The notes: generated from the letters alone by a model not told the origin. Positions 52,514-59,703 are shown, numbered from the stretch's first letter. The stretch is 64,000 nucleotides of DNA from Vespula vulgaris (GCF_905475345.1 NC_066595.1:5971001-6035000), one strand, 5' to 3'. Numbers and translations are program-made.

Positions 52514-55482
52514 ATTCTCCTTTCTCGCGGTGCCTTATTTGCGCAGAGCAAAAAAACCCAAGCACCAGGAACTCCTTGGACTTTACTCCTTTCTGTCTCG
52601 AAAAATAAGAAAAAACGAAAGAATAAAAGGTAGGAGAGAGTTCTTGAAGGTACAAAGTACCGGTATTATAATCATACATTCGGCCCTTGTCATTGTCGAA
52701 TCGGCTCGACGGAAGATCGAAGTACTCGAGGACCCTCCATCCTCTCCTCTCATTCTTCTCATCTTCGATTGCGTTTCCAGTGAGTGTGTCATGAATATGC
52801 ATGGCAAGCTCGCTCGCGCAAAAATTCACGGCCTTGACAGTCTGACGTTTCGAAGAGCGTAACCGTAAACGAGGCCTAACGATAGGCCGAGGATAATCGA
52901 ACCTGACAGCATGCAAGAGAGATTGCCAGTATTTCTCTCTCTCTCTCTCTCTCTCTCTCGCTATCTATCTCTCTATCTCTTTCTTTCTCTTTTTAAAACT
53001 CGTGAAAGAATTCTCCTTGACGGTCGATGTCCCTTTTAAATTATTCTGAAAGATGGCTCACCTCGATCGTGATTCCAAATTTCGTTTATCCACCATTTTG
53101 AAAGGTCAGTTTGATATAAGAATATCTCGCGAAAAGAAATCGAGACTTTCTTAGATCCAAACTGTTCTCCTTGGTTAAAGGAGTGGGAGATGTAGAAAAA
53201 GATAGAGAAAAAGGAAAAGCGATTGCACTCGACGCGGATGAATTTCACCGGTGAGTAAGAGAGTGGTGGCGAGAAGGGAGGAAGGGAGAAAGTGTGGAGA
53301 CCAGGAGATTGGAGGAGGGTCGATCCGCTAGCTTCGAGGGGTCATTATAGAGTTCTCCTTAGCTGGCACGCGGCCCCTCGTCTTCCCGACTGTCCGGATT
53401 GACTGATGTCGGGTCATTCGGAGCCTTCTAGATCCTCTAGTTGCCTCACCTGACGTAGGAGTTAAATAGAAGAGCGAACGCTTCGGAGAATATTGCGCGA
53501 TGCGTCGTTACGAGAGCGACTTTCAAAAGCAATTAAAACTATTCCCGGCATGTCGAGAGAAAGAGAAAGAGATAGCAAACTACTATATAACTTTGATCAA
53601 ACTCCTCTCTCTCTCTCTCTCTCTCCTTGTCTCTCTTTCTATCGCAAATTCTTTCATCCGTATCTAGTTAAGTCAGAATCAAAGACGTTAGAAAAGGTGA
53701 AACTTACCTGAGCGTATTCCGCGCAAATGTCGATCGAGGAGACATAATTGACGACGTCCTCGATGGTCCAACGATTAACCGCTTGTCCATCGCCGCACGG
53801 CATGTGGCCGCACAAGGAAGGACATCTGACGGGTGGCGGTGTGCTCGGACCAGGTGGGGTAGCTTTGGGTTTCGGAGATACGCTCCCTGATCTCCTCGTT
53901 TCCGTCCTCTGCCTTTTACGAGGTGCAAATCCTCCTGGAGTCGAGAGATCCAAAGGACTCGTCACTCCCGCGTCACGTTTGTTCGCACCTTTTGATTGAA
54001 GATCGTTTTAATGATAAGAAAAGTATTTTTTATTCGATTCACGCGTCGACGTCTTTCGATCTTTTCTTTCTTTTAATACGGTTTTGTTTCTTTCGAAGAA
54101 CAAGAAAAATCGAAAAATCCAAACTATATCGAAATCGAAGGTTATATGTATGAAACTTATATATATTTTTTTTATATTTTAAAATTTGTTATAATCGTCA
54201 TAAAAATTAATATGTTCCTTTTCTTGTACCTTCGCTAAAAATTATTAATTAGTAGTTTTGCTCACCCTTGAGATAAGTCTCGAGTTCGGCAGCGTTTTGT
54301 GCCGCATTAGCCGTTCGCACCATGTGCAAAAGCGCTTGCGTCGACGACATATCGAGCATAGGAGGAAATACCGGGTTTCCGAATATGCTGTCCTGTTTCT
54401 GCTCCTTGGGATCCTTGTTGGATAGAGGCGAGGTGGTTTGAACGGTGGTTGGTTGTGGCGCGCCAAGAGGGGCCATTAGACCTACGAACGGTGTGGCTGC
54501 GGTCTTAAACGCAGGAAACCTGGGATCCAAACCAGGAGGATAGCCGTTTCTTAGGGTACTGAAGTAACTGAGAACAAACGATAATATTCTCGATCGATAA
54601 ATCCTTCACGATCAATGCTCTCTGACAATTTTCTCACACTGCAAGATTCTTCAAATCGAAGCGGTCTTTTTACGTTTCCCTTTTTCTTTTCTTTTTTTCT
54701 CTTTTGTACAGAATTTTTATTACCAAGTTGCGTGGCAAGTAACGTGAGTCGGCAACAAGCACGTGTAAATAAGTGCGAGAACGCGTGAGATGCGAACGGG
54801 TGTGTGCGAATAGATCGAAAGAGGACGATAGGATTTAGAAACAAAAGGAAAGATATTTTATAGAAGCATGTTCCTATGGACTATTAATAGCGATGTTTAT
54901 ATCATTAGATTTAATATCGACGCTAAAAAGAACTGTCTTAACCACTTCCTTGAAACATCGATCCTACAATATACAAACTAATAGAAATGCTGTAATTGCA
55001 ATCGAACGAAACGATACGCGATTATTTATTCAAAATGGAATAAACACTTGTGTCAACATTTTCTCGGAATAATAGAAATTTATCGAACAAGAAAACGTAC
55101 TCGTTGGGATTGGCGTTGTTGTACTTCGCGGCGAGGCTTCTCATAAAATCGCTGCAGTTTCGTCCCATCATCTGTTCCATGTGCTTGAGATGATGCGGCG
55201 GTGGTGGTGGCCCTTCGGGTCCACCGAGGGATGTCGCATTTGGTGGCGTGCCTGGATGACTCGACGACGATGGCGTTACGCTTCTCGACGAGGTCGAGTT
55301 ATTGTCGGGTGTGAGTCGTTCCGTTTTAACCTGAAACCAAACGTACAAAGAAGTCGTCAATAAAGAGGGAAGTCGTTCGGTTATCTCGTTTAACACGTCC
55401 TTGATCGGGAAACGCGTTCTTACGATTTCACTCGCGATCTCTTTCTCTCTCTGTCTCTCTCTCTCTCTTGTCTTAGAACCGT

Positions 55483-55559
<77 letters not shown>

Positions 55560-57175
55560 TACGGACTAGCAGGAAATATCTCGGTCGCATTAATTCCCTG
55601 AGAACAGATTGCATCCGAGATATGGTAATGAAGGCAACGCGTGGCGCAAGAGTTGACTCCTTCGCGGCGAGAGCGCTACCGGTGTGGAGACCACGTGACA
55701 CCAAGAAGAACGAGACTCGATTGGCGGTAGAATAGGTTCCCTAAGGAGCTTGGAGAACGAGAAGCTGCTGTTTCAAAGAGCCCACTGTAAATCTCTTTCT
55801 CGCCTCGACTTCGAGCACGGCTCTTCTTCTAAATAAAATGGTGGATATAACGACCGGGAAAAAAAAAGAAAAGAAGAGAGAAAAGGAAAAGAAGAAAGAA
55901 TGAAAGAAAGGAAGGAAGGAAAAAATAAAGAAATAAATAAAAAAGATAAAAGATACGGTAGTAGCATGGAATCTAGTGTGTCATTCGGTGACTATTCTTT
56001 TCAAGAATGACCATAGACTTTTTTCAAGCTCTATGCCGAGTGCCGCTTCTTTTTCTTTCTCTCTATCGCTCTTGCGTTCGTTCTAAAACGTTTACAGAAG
56101 CGTCAAACGCAGCTCGCGTGTGTGTCAACGAAAGAATGACACTGCACCTTTCGACGAGGTTGACATCGTCGGTATATACGTGAGTCAGTCGACCGGTCAG
56201 AGATTTCGAACGGGACTCTTCGAGTACACATGTACAGTGGCTACCGGTCAAAGGATAAGAGACTTCTCTATCTATCTCTCTCTTTCTACTCTTCTACGTC
56301 ACACAATGCAAAGAAAATCTCTCGAAACTCTCGCACGTGTTCATTGAGTGCTACGCGAAGACCGATCAAACACTCAAAGCCGACGATTCTTCTTTCGAAA
56401 ATTCGTACGGTCCTGGCTTCTTCCTTTCTGTATTTGCTCAAACGCCTCGAACTCCTCGAAGAGATCGAGAGATCAAGAGAAGGAAAGAAAGAAAGAGAAA
56501 AAAGAAAAAAAGAAAGAAAGAGAGAAAGAGATAACTCCGACTACGCGTAACCTTCGTACCTATCGATAATTCTATTCATGTCTGTATCTTTTACCAAATC
56601 ATCCGTCTTAAATTATCAAACAAAAATGATAATTTCGAGAATGAATGAATAGAAAAAAAGAAAAAGAATAAATTGGTAAATAGAATAAACGTACCAGAGA
56701 AAATTACTTCTATCGTTTCTTCCTCTTTTTTTGTTCTTTTTTTTTTTGTTTTTTTCTTTTACGCCTGTACGAATTAATGTAAAAACGAGTTTGAATAATT
56801 TAATAATATAAACGCGAGGAAGGCTTTAATTTTATTAAATAAAAGAGTAAACGTAGGGTTCTGCTTCTGTTTTTAATTATTAAGTATTAAAATATTATTA
56901 AGTATTTAGAAAATGAATAAAGGAAGACAGTGAACTCACTTGAGCGGTATCGAGACCATTCTGATTTTGACGTCTTCTGCCTCTTGGAGGCCTGCTAGTA
57001 GCCGAACCCGAGAGGTGGGCGTCCTGGGGGCTTCCGCCCCTGCCGTCGACCGCTGTGTTCGCGGCCAGGGTGGTCTCCTCGTTCTCTTCCGTGTGCGTTC
57101 CTAAATCCGCTGCTTCTCCACGATCGCCACCACGAGATCCAGTACCCGTGGACGCGTTCTCACCAGACGCTTCAC
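10052..57175 (-). CDS. SAM-domain protein, SAMD7/SAMD11/SAMD13-like; 5' end open
   Basis: Exons 57175-56940, 55330-55101, 54567-54266, 53988-53708 and 10420-10052 join in matching phases (1,0,2,1,0) to 471 codons plus stop. From the first complete codon (numbered 1): a Gly/Ser/Glu-rich low-complexity region with RPPRGRRR; a sumoylation-type V-K-T-E at 79-82; polyPro and NCSDFMRSLAAKYNN (about 120-150); NGYPPGLDPRFP; a helix-like SSTQALLHMVRTANAAQNA; a nuclear-localisation-like PRKRQR; a C-x3-C-G-H-x2-C cluster at 311-320; the SAM domain about 327-392; a second Cys/His cluster at 394-404; Ala/Val; and polyGln. The SAM half LPLL.EEHL..MG.KLGPALK matches vertebrate SAMD11/7/13 better than Polyhomeotic. 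Those proteins are nuclear and work with Polycomb complexes, which is inferred for this one. No Met opens the first exon, so a 5' exon is missing or is the candidate at 59694-59703. Confidence 0.9.
10083..10204. repeat. coding CAG/CAA (polyQ) tract
   Basis: On the + strand this reads as mixed TTG/CTG triplets. On the coding (-) strand it gives about 45 codons, nearly all Gln. Interruptions by CAA and by His, Pro and Leu codons should slow slippage, but length polymorphism is expected. Confidence 0.9.
11231..11349. repeat. purine-rich (GA)n tract
   Basis: This is an AG/AAAG-rich run of about 120 bp, with the last 40 bp pure (GA)n. Pyrimidine is confined to a few interruptions on this strand. 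Confidence 0.93.
11901..12071. repeat. (TTC)n/(TCC)n pyrimidine tract
   Basis: About 170 bp of TCC then TTC triplets, almost purely pyrimidine on the + strand. On the other strand this is (GAA)n/(GGA)n, a sequence class able to form triplex DNA. Confidence 0.93.
14545..14630. repeat. TCGC/TCGT/TCAT tetranucleotide array
   Basis: About 20 tandem 4-bp units alternate TCGC, TCGT and TCAT. CpG is dense here compared with the flanks. Confidence 0.92.
14674..14712. repeat. (GCCGTT)n hexanucleotide array
   Basis: There are six to seven units of GCCGTT, with one GCTATT variant. An ACAAACAC-rich run to about 14755 follows directly. Confidence 0.9.
15336..15387. repeat. (TC)n microsatellite
   Basis: This is a CT run interrupted by single TTTC units. 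Confidence 0.9.
15648..15736. repeat. (CCAA)n/(CCAAGCAA)n array
   Basis: About 90 bp begins as pure CCAA tetramers and then becomes an 8-bp higher-order unit CCAAGCAA. The change of period inside one array suggests expansion of a mutated unit. Confidence 0.92.
16197..16260 (+). repeat. direct repeat, copy 1 (64 bp)
   Basis: It matches 16894-16957 at 58 of 64 positions without gaps. Both copies start GTATACTTTCTAATAT and end AATCAATTCTT. Flanks beyond the 64 bp do not clearly match. Confidence 0.88.
16293..16325. repeat. (AT)n microsatellite
   Basis: About 16 AT units, pure. Confidence 0.93.
16819..16852. repeat. short tandem repeat with ACTAGTATAC core
   Basis: AACTAGTATACTT occurs twice, about 21 bp apart, separated by TTTTTATT. 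A TAGTAGACTAGTAGACTA stretch lies just beyond, next to copy 2 of the 64-bp repeat. Confidence 0.7.
16894..16957 (+). repeat. direct repeat, copy 2 (64 bp)
   Basis: Same orientation as 16197-16260, 697 bp downstream, with six substitutions. The pair could be the ends of a decayed element or a local duplication. No terminal inverted repeats, target-site duplication or internal open frame is visible. Confidence 0.88.
17517..17580. repeat. (CT)n microsatellite
   Basis: This is an interrupted CT run whose last 38 bp are nearly pure. Confidence 0.92.
18290..18490. promoter_or_regulatory. non-repetitive intronic island
   Basis: The 200 bp are balanced in composition and lack the simple repeats of the flanks. 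TTAATTGCTCATCAGCGATAA combines homeodomain-type and GATA-type cores, and GGTAATGAAG follows. Enhancer function is inferred from composition and motifs only. Confidence 0.22.
19640..19790. promoter_or_regulatory. intronic island with clustered GATA-like sites
   Basis: TTATCGGCC (near 19632 and again near 19669), CCCTGATAAATG and GGGCGATAAATCGGCC lie within about 150 bp of non-repetitive, GC-balanced DNA, with CCATTAACG nearby. Such clustering is typical of GATA-bound enhancers, but its function here is inferred. Confidence 0.27.
20460..20720. promoter_or_regulatory. GC-rich intronic island with CACGTG E-box
   Basis: This is one of the most GC-rich stretches of the window. It has no obvious coding frame and includes a palindromic CACGTG at 20712-20717. 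An enhancer, or an intronic promoter of a non-coding transcript, are both possible. Confidence 0.22.
23789..23853. repeat. (TC)n microsatellite
   Basis: This is a CT run of about 65 bp with TTT interruptions. Confidence 0.92.
24861..24887. repeat. (GATC)n palindromic array
   Basis: About six tandem GATC units, self-complementary along the whole length. A shorter copy of the same motif occurs at about 33281-33301. Confidence 0.92.
25589..25672. repeat. (TA)n-rich block
   Basis: Alternating TA runs of about 85 bp are broken by TACA, TGTTTATG and TTAATTTA. Confidence 0.92.
26402..26434. repeat. (GA)n microsatellite
   Basis: This is a pure GA run of about 32 bp at the left edge of the island at 26450. 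Confidence 0.92.
26450..26720 (+). promoter_or_regulatory. intronic island: POU octamer, GATA sites, TATA-initiator pair
   Basis: This non-repetitive stretch has CCAGATAAATAAACC and GCAGATAAATC (GATA-like), a perfect POU octamer ATGCAAAT (26568-26575) and TATAAAGG (26659-26666). The last lies 29 bp before the A of an initiator-like TTCACG (A at 26688). It could be an enhancer of the SAM gene or a core promoter of a + strand transcript. No open frame of note follows. The motifs are seen; the function is inferred. Confidence 0.3.
28972..29040. repeat. compound (AAT)n-(AGA)n array
   Basis: About 28 bp of ATA/AAT triplets pass directly into about 40 bp of AGA triplets. Confidence 0.92.
30465..30512. 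repeat. (CT)n microsatellite
   Basis: This is a CT run with a central TTTCG interruption. A second CT run lies at 30585-30619. Confidence 0.92.
30640..30790. promoter_or_regulatory. intronic island with AT-hook/homeodomain-like core
   Basis: Non-repetitive DNA. GC-rich ends flank CAAACTTATAATTTAATGG and TTAATTATATAAGGGG; TATATAAGG is at 30705-30713. Candidate enhancer by composition only. Confidence 0.2.
31086..31165. repeat. (GA)n-rich purine tract
   Basis: About 80 bp of GA and GAAA/GGGA units. Confidence 0.9.
34640..34743. repeat. compound (TTC)n-(CGTCTT)n-(TTC)n array
   Basis: TTC triplets enclose about seven units of CGTCTT (34684-34722), so a hexamer array is nested inside a trinucleotide array. 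Confidence 0.93.
35630..35760. promoter_or_regulatory. intronic island with nuclear-receptor DR2-like site
   Basis: TGACCT (35649-35654) and TGACCC (35657-35662) are tandem half-sites spaced by 2 bp, reading GGGTCA-N2-AGGTCA on the - strand. Nearby ATTGTTTAT, CTATTGTTTC and CCATTGTCTG resemble Fox/Sox sites. The DNA is non-repetitive. Regulatory function is inferred. Confidence 0.27.
36561..36626. repeat. compound (ATAC)n-(AT)n array
   Basis: Four ATAC units are followed by about 24 AT units. Confidence 0.94.
36801..36870. repeat. (CT)n microsatellite
   Basis: This is a CT run of about 70 bp with two TTT interruptions. Confidence 0.94.
37781..37840. repeat. 11-bp minisatellite (GGTGCAACGAA)
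   Basis: About five tandem copies of an 11-bp unit, with variants GAA, GGA and CGA at the end of the unit. The first (GGATGCAACGAA) and last copies are imperfect. Confidence 0.88.
42646..42770. repeat. pyrimidine-rich (CCT)n/(CCA)n stretch
   Basis: About 125 bp is almost free of G, mainly CTC, CAC and TTC triplets. It is followed closely by the CT run at 42838-42892. Confidence 0.85.
44025..44121. repeat. (AAG)n purine tract
   Basis: About 95 bp of GAA/AAG triplets with rare GCA, GTA and ACC interruptions. Confidence 0.94.
44952..45003. repeat. (GT)n-(GA)n compound microsatellite
   Basis: A short TGTG run passes into about 50 bp of GA. Confidence 0.93.
46097..46153. repeat. (GA)n microsatellite
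   Basis: About 28 GA units, preceded by a short (AT)n run. Confidence 0.94.
46574..46634. repeat. (GA)n microsatellite
   Basis: About 30 GA units with one CAGA interruption, inside a longer A/G-rich stretch from 46530. Confidence 0.94.
47340..47372. repeat. (GTGTCC)n array
   Basis: About five GTGTCC units with one TC variant. Confidence 0.88.
48670..48863 (+). repeat. diverged tandem duplication, unit 1
   Basis: Shared in order with unit 2 (48864-49048): an AAGAGAGAGA run, ATTTCC..AACA.TCATTC, TC.AGTACGA, a long A-run, CAA..CTC.T.ACTACGAC, ACGTTAA and GAGAAAGAAAAG..GAT. Spacing is preserved, so the two units are homologous and not merely similar in composition. Confidence 0.75.
48864..49048 (+). 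repeat. diverged tandem duplication, unit 2
   Basis: Second copy, directly adjacent and in the same orientation. Many substitutions and small indels indicate an old duplication. No open frame is shared by the copies. Confidence 0.75.
49120..49330. promoter_or_regulatory. intronic island with homeodomain sites inside an inverted repeat
   Basis: Non-repetitive, GC-balanced DNA. CGCCTGCCA (49142-49150) pairs perfectly with TGGCAGGCG (49214-49222). After a 4-nt bulge GCAG pairs with CTGC, extending the stem. The enclosed segment has TTAATGATTAATTG (49192 onward), overlapping homeodomain cores. It is a candidate enhancer or structured RNA; function unknown. Confidence 0.27.
50111..50229. repeat. 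(GAA)n tract, about 120 bp
   Basis: A near-perfect GAA array is interrupted by TGAAAAAGAAAAG in the middle. It is the longest uninterrupted purine strand in the window, and on the transcribed (-) strand the RNA would carry UUC repeats. Confidence 0.95.
51780..51815. repeat. (TA)n microsatellite
   Basis: About 17 TA units. Confidence 0.93.
53330..53470. promoter_or_regulatory. non-repetitive island near SAM-gene exon 4 donor
   Basis: GC-balanced DNA about 240 bp into the large intron. It has CACCTG (E-box) followed by TGACGTAGG (CRE-like), and TGATGTCGGGTCATTC. A splicing or transcriptional element is possible by proximity only. Confidence 0.2.
53708..53988 (-). CDS. SAM-domain gene exon: NLS, Cys cluster, SAM N-half
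   Basis: The acceptor ATCAAAAG| completes a split Gly codon. The exon reads ANKRDAGVTSPLDLSTPGG, APRKRQR (nuclear-localisation-like), a Ser/Pro-rich stretch SPKPKATPPGPSTPPP, then RCPSLCGHMPC and NRWTIEDVVNYVSSIDICAE. The last piece is helices 1-2 of the SAM domain, with the conserved W and the DV pair. It ends at CTCAG|GTAAGT in phase 0. The apparent start within the exon is a GTG (Val), not an initiator. The C-x3-C-G-H-x2-C cluster just before SAM recalls the zinc-binding FCS finger that precedes SAM in some Polycomb proteins, but it is too short to be that finger. Confidence 0.92.
53989..54265 (-). other. SAM-domain gene intron (277 bp)
   Basis: This is a phase-1 intron. The donor is G|GTGAGC and the acceptor CAAAAG. 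AT-rich, nothing else seen. Confidence 0.85.
54266..54567 (-). CDS. SAM-domain gene exon, central region
   Basis: The exon completes a split Asp codon and reads YFSTLRNGYPPGLDPRF, FVGLMAPLGAPQPTT, FGNPVFPPMLD and SSTQALLHMVRTANAAQNA, then ETYLKG to the donor GGTGAG. The last part is likely helical, with a hydrophobic heptad pattern. Two acceptors 9 bp apart (exon start at 54567 or 54558) keep the same phase and differ by three residues, Y-F-S. No named domain was recognised. Confidence 0.88.
54568..55100 (-). other. SAM-domain gene intron (533 bp)
   Basis: This is a phase-2 intron with donor ACGA|GTACGT and acceptor TTCTCAG. It contains a C/T-rich run (54675-54705, + strand). No gene was seen. 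Confidence 0.8.
55101..55330 (-). CDS. SAM-domain gene exon with sumoylation-type motif and polyPro
   Basis: The acceptor TTGGTTTCAG| is followed by VKTERLTPDNNSTSSRS; V-K-T-E fits the psi-K-x-E sumoylation consensus. Next are a Ser/Thr-rich stretch, GPEGPPPPPHHLKHMEQMM and GRNCSDFMRSLAAKYNN. The donor GA|GTACGT leaves two bases of a codon, completed by T of the next exon to give Asp. The methionines at HMEQMM could be internal starts, but the upstream reading frame continues smoothly into the previous exon. Confidence 0.88.
55331..56939 (-). other. SAM-domain gene intron (1.6 kb)
   Basis: This is a phase-0 intron with donor CTCAA|GTGAGT. It contains a CT run (55437-55470) followed by a (GA)n run (55484-55556), and A/G-rich stretches at 55858-55945 and 56480-56532. 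No gene was recognised. Confidence 0.8.
55437..55556. repeat. CT run and GA run in inverted orientation
   Basis: About 34 bp of CT is followed, after some 13 bp, by about 72 bp of pure (GA)n. The two arms can pair, so the primary transcript could form a long hairpin in this intron. Confidence 0.88.
56940..57175 (-). CDS. SAM-domain gene exon, low-complexity N-terminal region
   Basis: The acceptor GGATTTTTTCAG| is followed by GT plus 78 codons, open throughout. It reads EASGENASTGTGSRGGD, a Glu-rich stretch THTEENEETT, AANTAVDGRGGSPQDAH, then SRPPRGRRRQNQNGLDTAQ to the donor GTGAGT. The frame joins the next exon in phase 0, giving DTAQ+VKTERL. There is no ATG in frame, so the exon is internal. 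Its GC content is clearly higher than the flanks. The sequence is acidic then basic and probably disordered; RPPRGRRR may aid nuclear import. Confidence 0.82.
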
Positions 57176-58267
57176 CTGAAAAAATCCAATCATTAATTAT
57201 TAATTAATCATCTCCTCGCAATTTATCGATTTTTATTAAATTATTGTTATTATTAAATTACGGAAGAATAGATAAATAAAGAAATAAATATAGGAAGATT
57301 TATAAAGAAACGATCAAACCGTTTATATCGAAAACGATTTCGAAATCGTGATCGTAGATATCTAATATAAATCCAAGCATCTTATGATCAGATTTAATTC
57401 TCCTTTGTCACTCATATTAATCCTTTTATATCTCCCACCATAATTAATAAGACGTTTATCATTCTTAAATCTTTGAATATAATAATAAGTAATATTTGAA
57501 GAAATACTTTATTATACGATTTAATTATTAATAATATAATTTTTATGAACGCTCGCGAGAATGTCCTCCGACGGATAATTAATTATTCTTTAATCCTTTC
57601 TTAAAAGAGACATGAAAAATGCTACCGGGGATGAATTTAAAAGGGCAACTTCTTCATTCTTGATTTTGTAAAAGAAGCGGATGATATTCTATAGTCGTGT
57701 CGTAAAGCTTTCTTAACGTTGGGTCGCGTAAGACGTTGTCTTTCGACTTCAACAATTTCGATGAAATACGTTGTAGGAAAAAGTGAGAAAGAGAGGTGGT
57801 AAAGAAGGTGGGATAATAGTCAAAGAGGACAGTGGAACGTTTACACGGTAGTTTTTACCACGGGACGCTAGGTTTTCTTAAAAACGAGAAAAAGAGAAAG
57901 AATGAGAGATTTACGTTCAATAAATGGACCCGTCTTTGGCGCCATTATCTTTTTCCTCGATCGCAGAAGCGTATCTACACGGTGAAATGAACGACGAGAA
58001 GCAGATAAAGGTGAGGGTACATCGATGGGAGGAAGAGGAACCAACGAGCACGACGACTCAACAGGGTCACTGTCCCATCCTGGCTACCAAAAATATCCAA
58101 TAAATTCTTGTCATCGTTAAACGCCTGGAATTTTATGGAGGCAGTAACTCGTCCGCACCGCCGAATTTGCTGTCCGATACGATCGAGCGCACTGCCGATG
58201 CCGGTGCTGTTACTCCAGCAGCCTTCTCTTCTTTTTTCTTCTCTTTCTCTTTTTCTATCTTTCTCTC

Positions 58268-58330
58268 TTCTTCTTCTTCTTCTTCTTCTTCTTCTTCGTC
58301 TTCATCTTCTTCTTCTTCTTCTTCTTCTTT
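58268..58330. repeat. (TTC)n array
   Basis: About 60 bp of TTC triplets with single GTC and ATC variants. Confidence 0.93.
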
Positions 58331-58600
58331 CTCTTCTCTACTTTGCCACGTTCACCAGAATCTCGCACGGATATACCAGGGATCTCGTATCTTTCCATTA
58401 CTCTTCTTGCTTTTCTTTCTGATCTCCTCCCAGCTTCGATTCAGCAGACTTCCCATCTCTTAAATGTCCTCCTCATTTCAAGAACGGATAATGCCTTTTC
58501 TTCGAAGTGTCGATTTAATCGGCTCCTTCTCCATTTTCAAAAGATTCTCTTATAGCGTGATTAATCTTCATTATATATTTGTGTATATAGGTAATATTGG

Positions 58601-58604
<4 letters not shown>

Positions 58605-58634
<30 letters not shown>

Positions 58635-58648
58635 TGTATGTATGTATA
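58605..58648. repeat. (TATG)n array
   Basis: About ten tandem TATG units. Confidence 0.94.
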
Positions 58649-59127
58649 TAGAAGTTGAGACATTAAGAAAAAAAAAGAAATATTTTTATTTGAATAAAAT
58701 TATCGAACTAAACGGAAGCGCAATGTTATTTCTTGTAACATGCAGGTATAGGTCATCGTCCGATCGTTAAAGAGATGCCGTTAATTAAGATGCTACAATC
58801 CAATCGACGAATTCTCAGCTACTATTTCGACAAATGGATTGGAATTATTATTGCCCGATACATCAAATCTCTATCGAATCCTTCAAATTTTCTTATCGAA
58901 TACTTTTACAATATCCGCGAAACATCTTTCAAACTATCAATTCGGTACACGACTCGTATGAGCACCATTCTCGTAAATTTAATTAATTTCTATGACAGTC
59001 ATTATCGGATGACTTCATCGTTTCACACTAGAAATATTTATGACTATTCATAAAAATTCCATTAGACGTTAAAAATCGTAAACGAAAAACATCGTATTTC
59101 TTTCTACAAAATCATCTTCTCCTTGAA

Positions 59128-59130
<3 letters not shown>

Positions 59131-59198
<68 letters not shown>
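59131..59198. repeat. (TC)n microsatellite, 68 bp pure
   Basis: About 33 uninterrupted TC units, the longest pure dinucleotide pyrimidine run in the window. Confidence 0.96.
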
Positions 59199-59207
<9 letters not shown>

Positions 59208-59693
59208 TATTGAAAAAAAGAAACTCGATAAAACTCACTGTAAATCGTAGTTCGACTTGAAAAAAAATTCCCGTATAAAAAGAGAAGCTCAATATCAACG
59301 TTGCAAGATAGACGTAAACTACGTTATTATCGATAATAAACGTAATAATAACCGCAAGGTAAGTTTTCGCGGATCGGCTCGAAATTCGAGCGTAAAAAAT
59401 TTCTGAGATATCTATCTTCTCGCGTTCACTTCCGGGAGATTAGTTTTAGTAATCTACCGGCGGGACGAAAGTTTTACGAGCGCGGTAGCAGGTCGGAGTA
59501 GCACGTACGACAAATATCGTAACTGGAATGCAAAACTTTGCGAGCCGTCGTCAAAGAGTTAGAACCATTGTTTGAAAACCGTTCGTTCGGTTGTTATTCG
59601 CTCCGACTTTTTCTTCTACGAACGATGAGCTTTAAGAACGGAACGATAAAACTAACCGCTATCTATATTTCTAGTCGCGTTCCTCAAACTTAC

Positions 59694-59703
59694 GATTTTC
59701 CAT
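59694..59703 (-). CDS. candidate first coding exon of SAM-domain gene (ATG-GAA-AAT-C)
   Basis: On the - strand GCCATGG is a strong translation-start context. It is followed by GAAAATC and a full-consensus GTAAGT donor, leaving one base (C) of a codon. That is the phase needed by the exon at 57175 (C+GT, Arg), giving M-E-N-R-EASGEN. An in-frame TAG precedes the ATG, so this would be the true start of a 475-aa protein. Against it are the very short coding part, the C at the last exon base, and the fact that one such GTAAGT is expected by chance in a few kilobases. Confidence 0.33.

Larger units (their letters stand above)
10421..53707 (-). other. 43.3-kb phase-0 intron splitting the SAM domain
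   Basis: The donor (CTCAG|GTAAGT, 53707) and acceptor (TTTTCAG, ending 10421) are both good. Joining the exons gives ICAEYAQ+NFREHRIDG, which aligns without a gap to vertebrate SAMD11 (CGEYTRVFREQGIDG). No nested gene could be supported in the intron. It is filled with microsatellites and scattered non-repetitive islands, described separately. Confidence 0.85.
45001..53707. other. intron segment proximal to SAM-gene exon 4
   Basis: This segment holds long GA and GAA arrays (46097-46153, 46574-46634, 50111-50229), a GTGTCC array (47340-47372), TA and CT runs (51780-51815, 52020-52050, 52480-52515, 52936-52960) and the tandem duplication at 48670-49048. Non-repetitive islands lie at 49120-49330 and 53330-53470. 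No gene was recognised. Confidence 0.6.
57176..59693 (-). other. presumed first intron or 5' region of SAM-domain gene
   Basis: This stretch contains a (TTC)n array (58268-58330), a (TATG)n array (58605-58648) and a long (TC)n array (59131-59198). No protein-coding exon with the phase required by the exon at 57175 was found, other than the candidate at 59694-59703. Confidence 0.5.

Noticed and set aside
59236..59241. GTGAGT donor on the - strand upstream of the exon at 57175
   Set aside because: No ATG in a suitable frame and no coding-like sequence precedes it.
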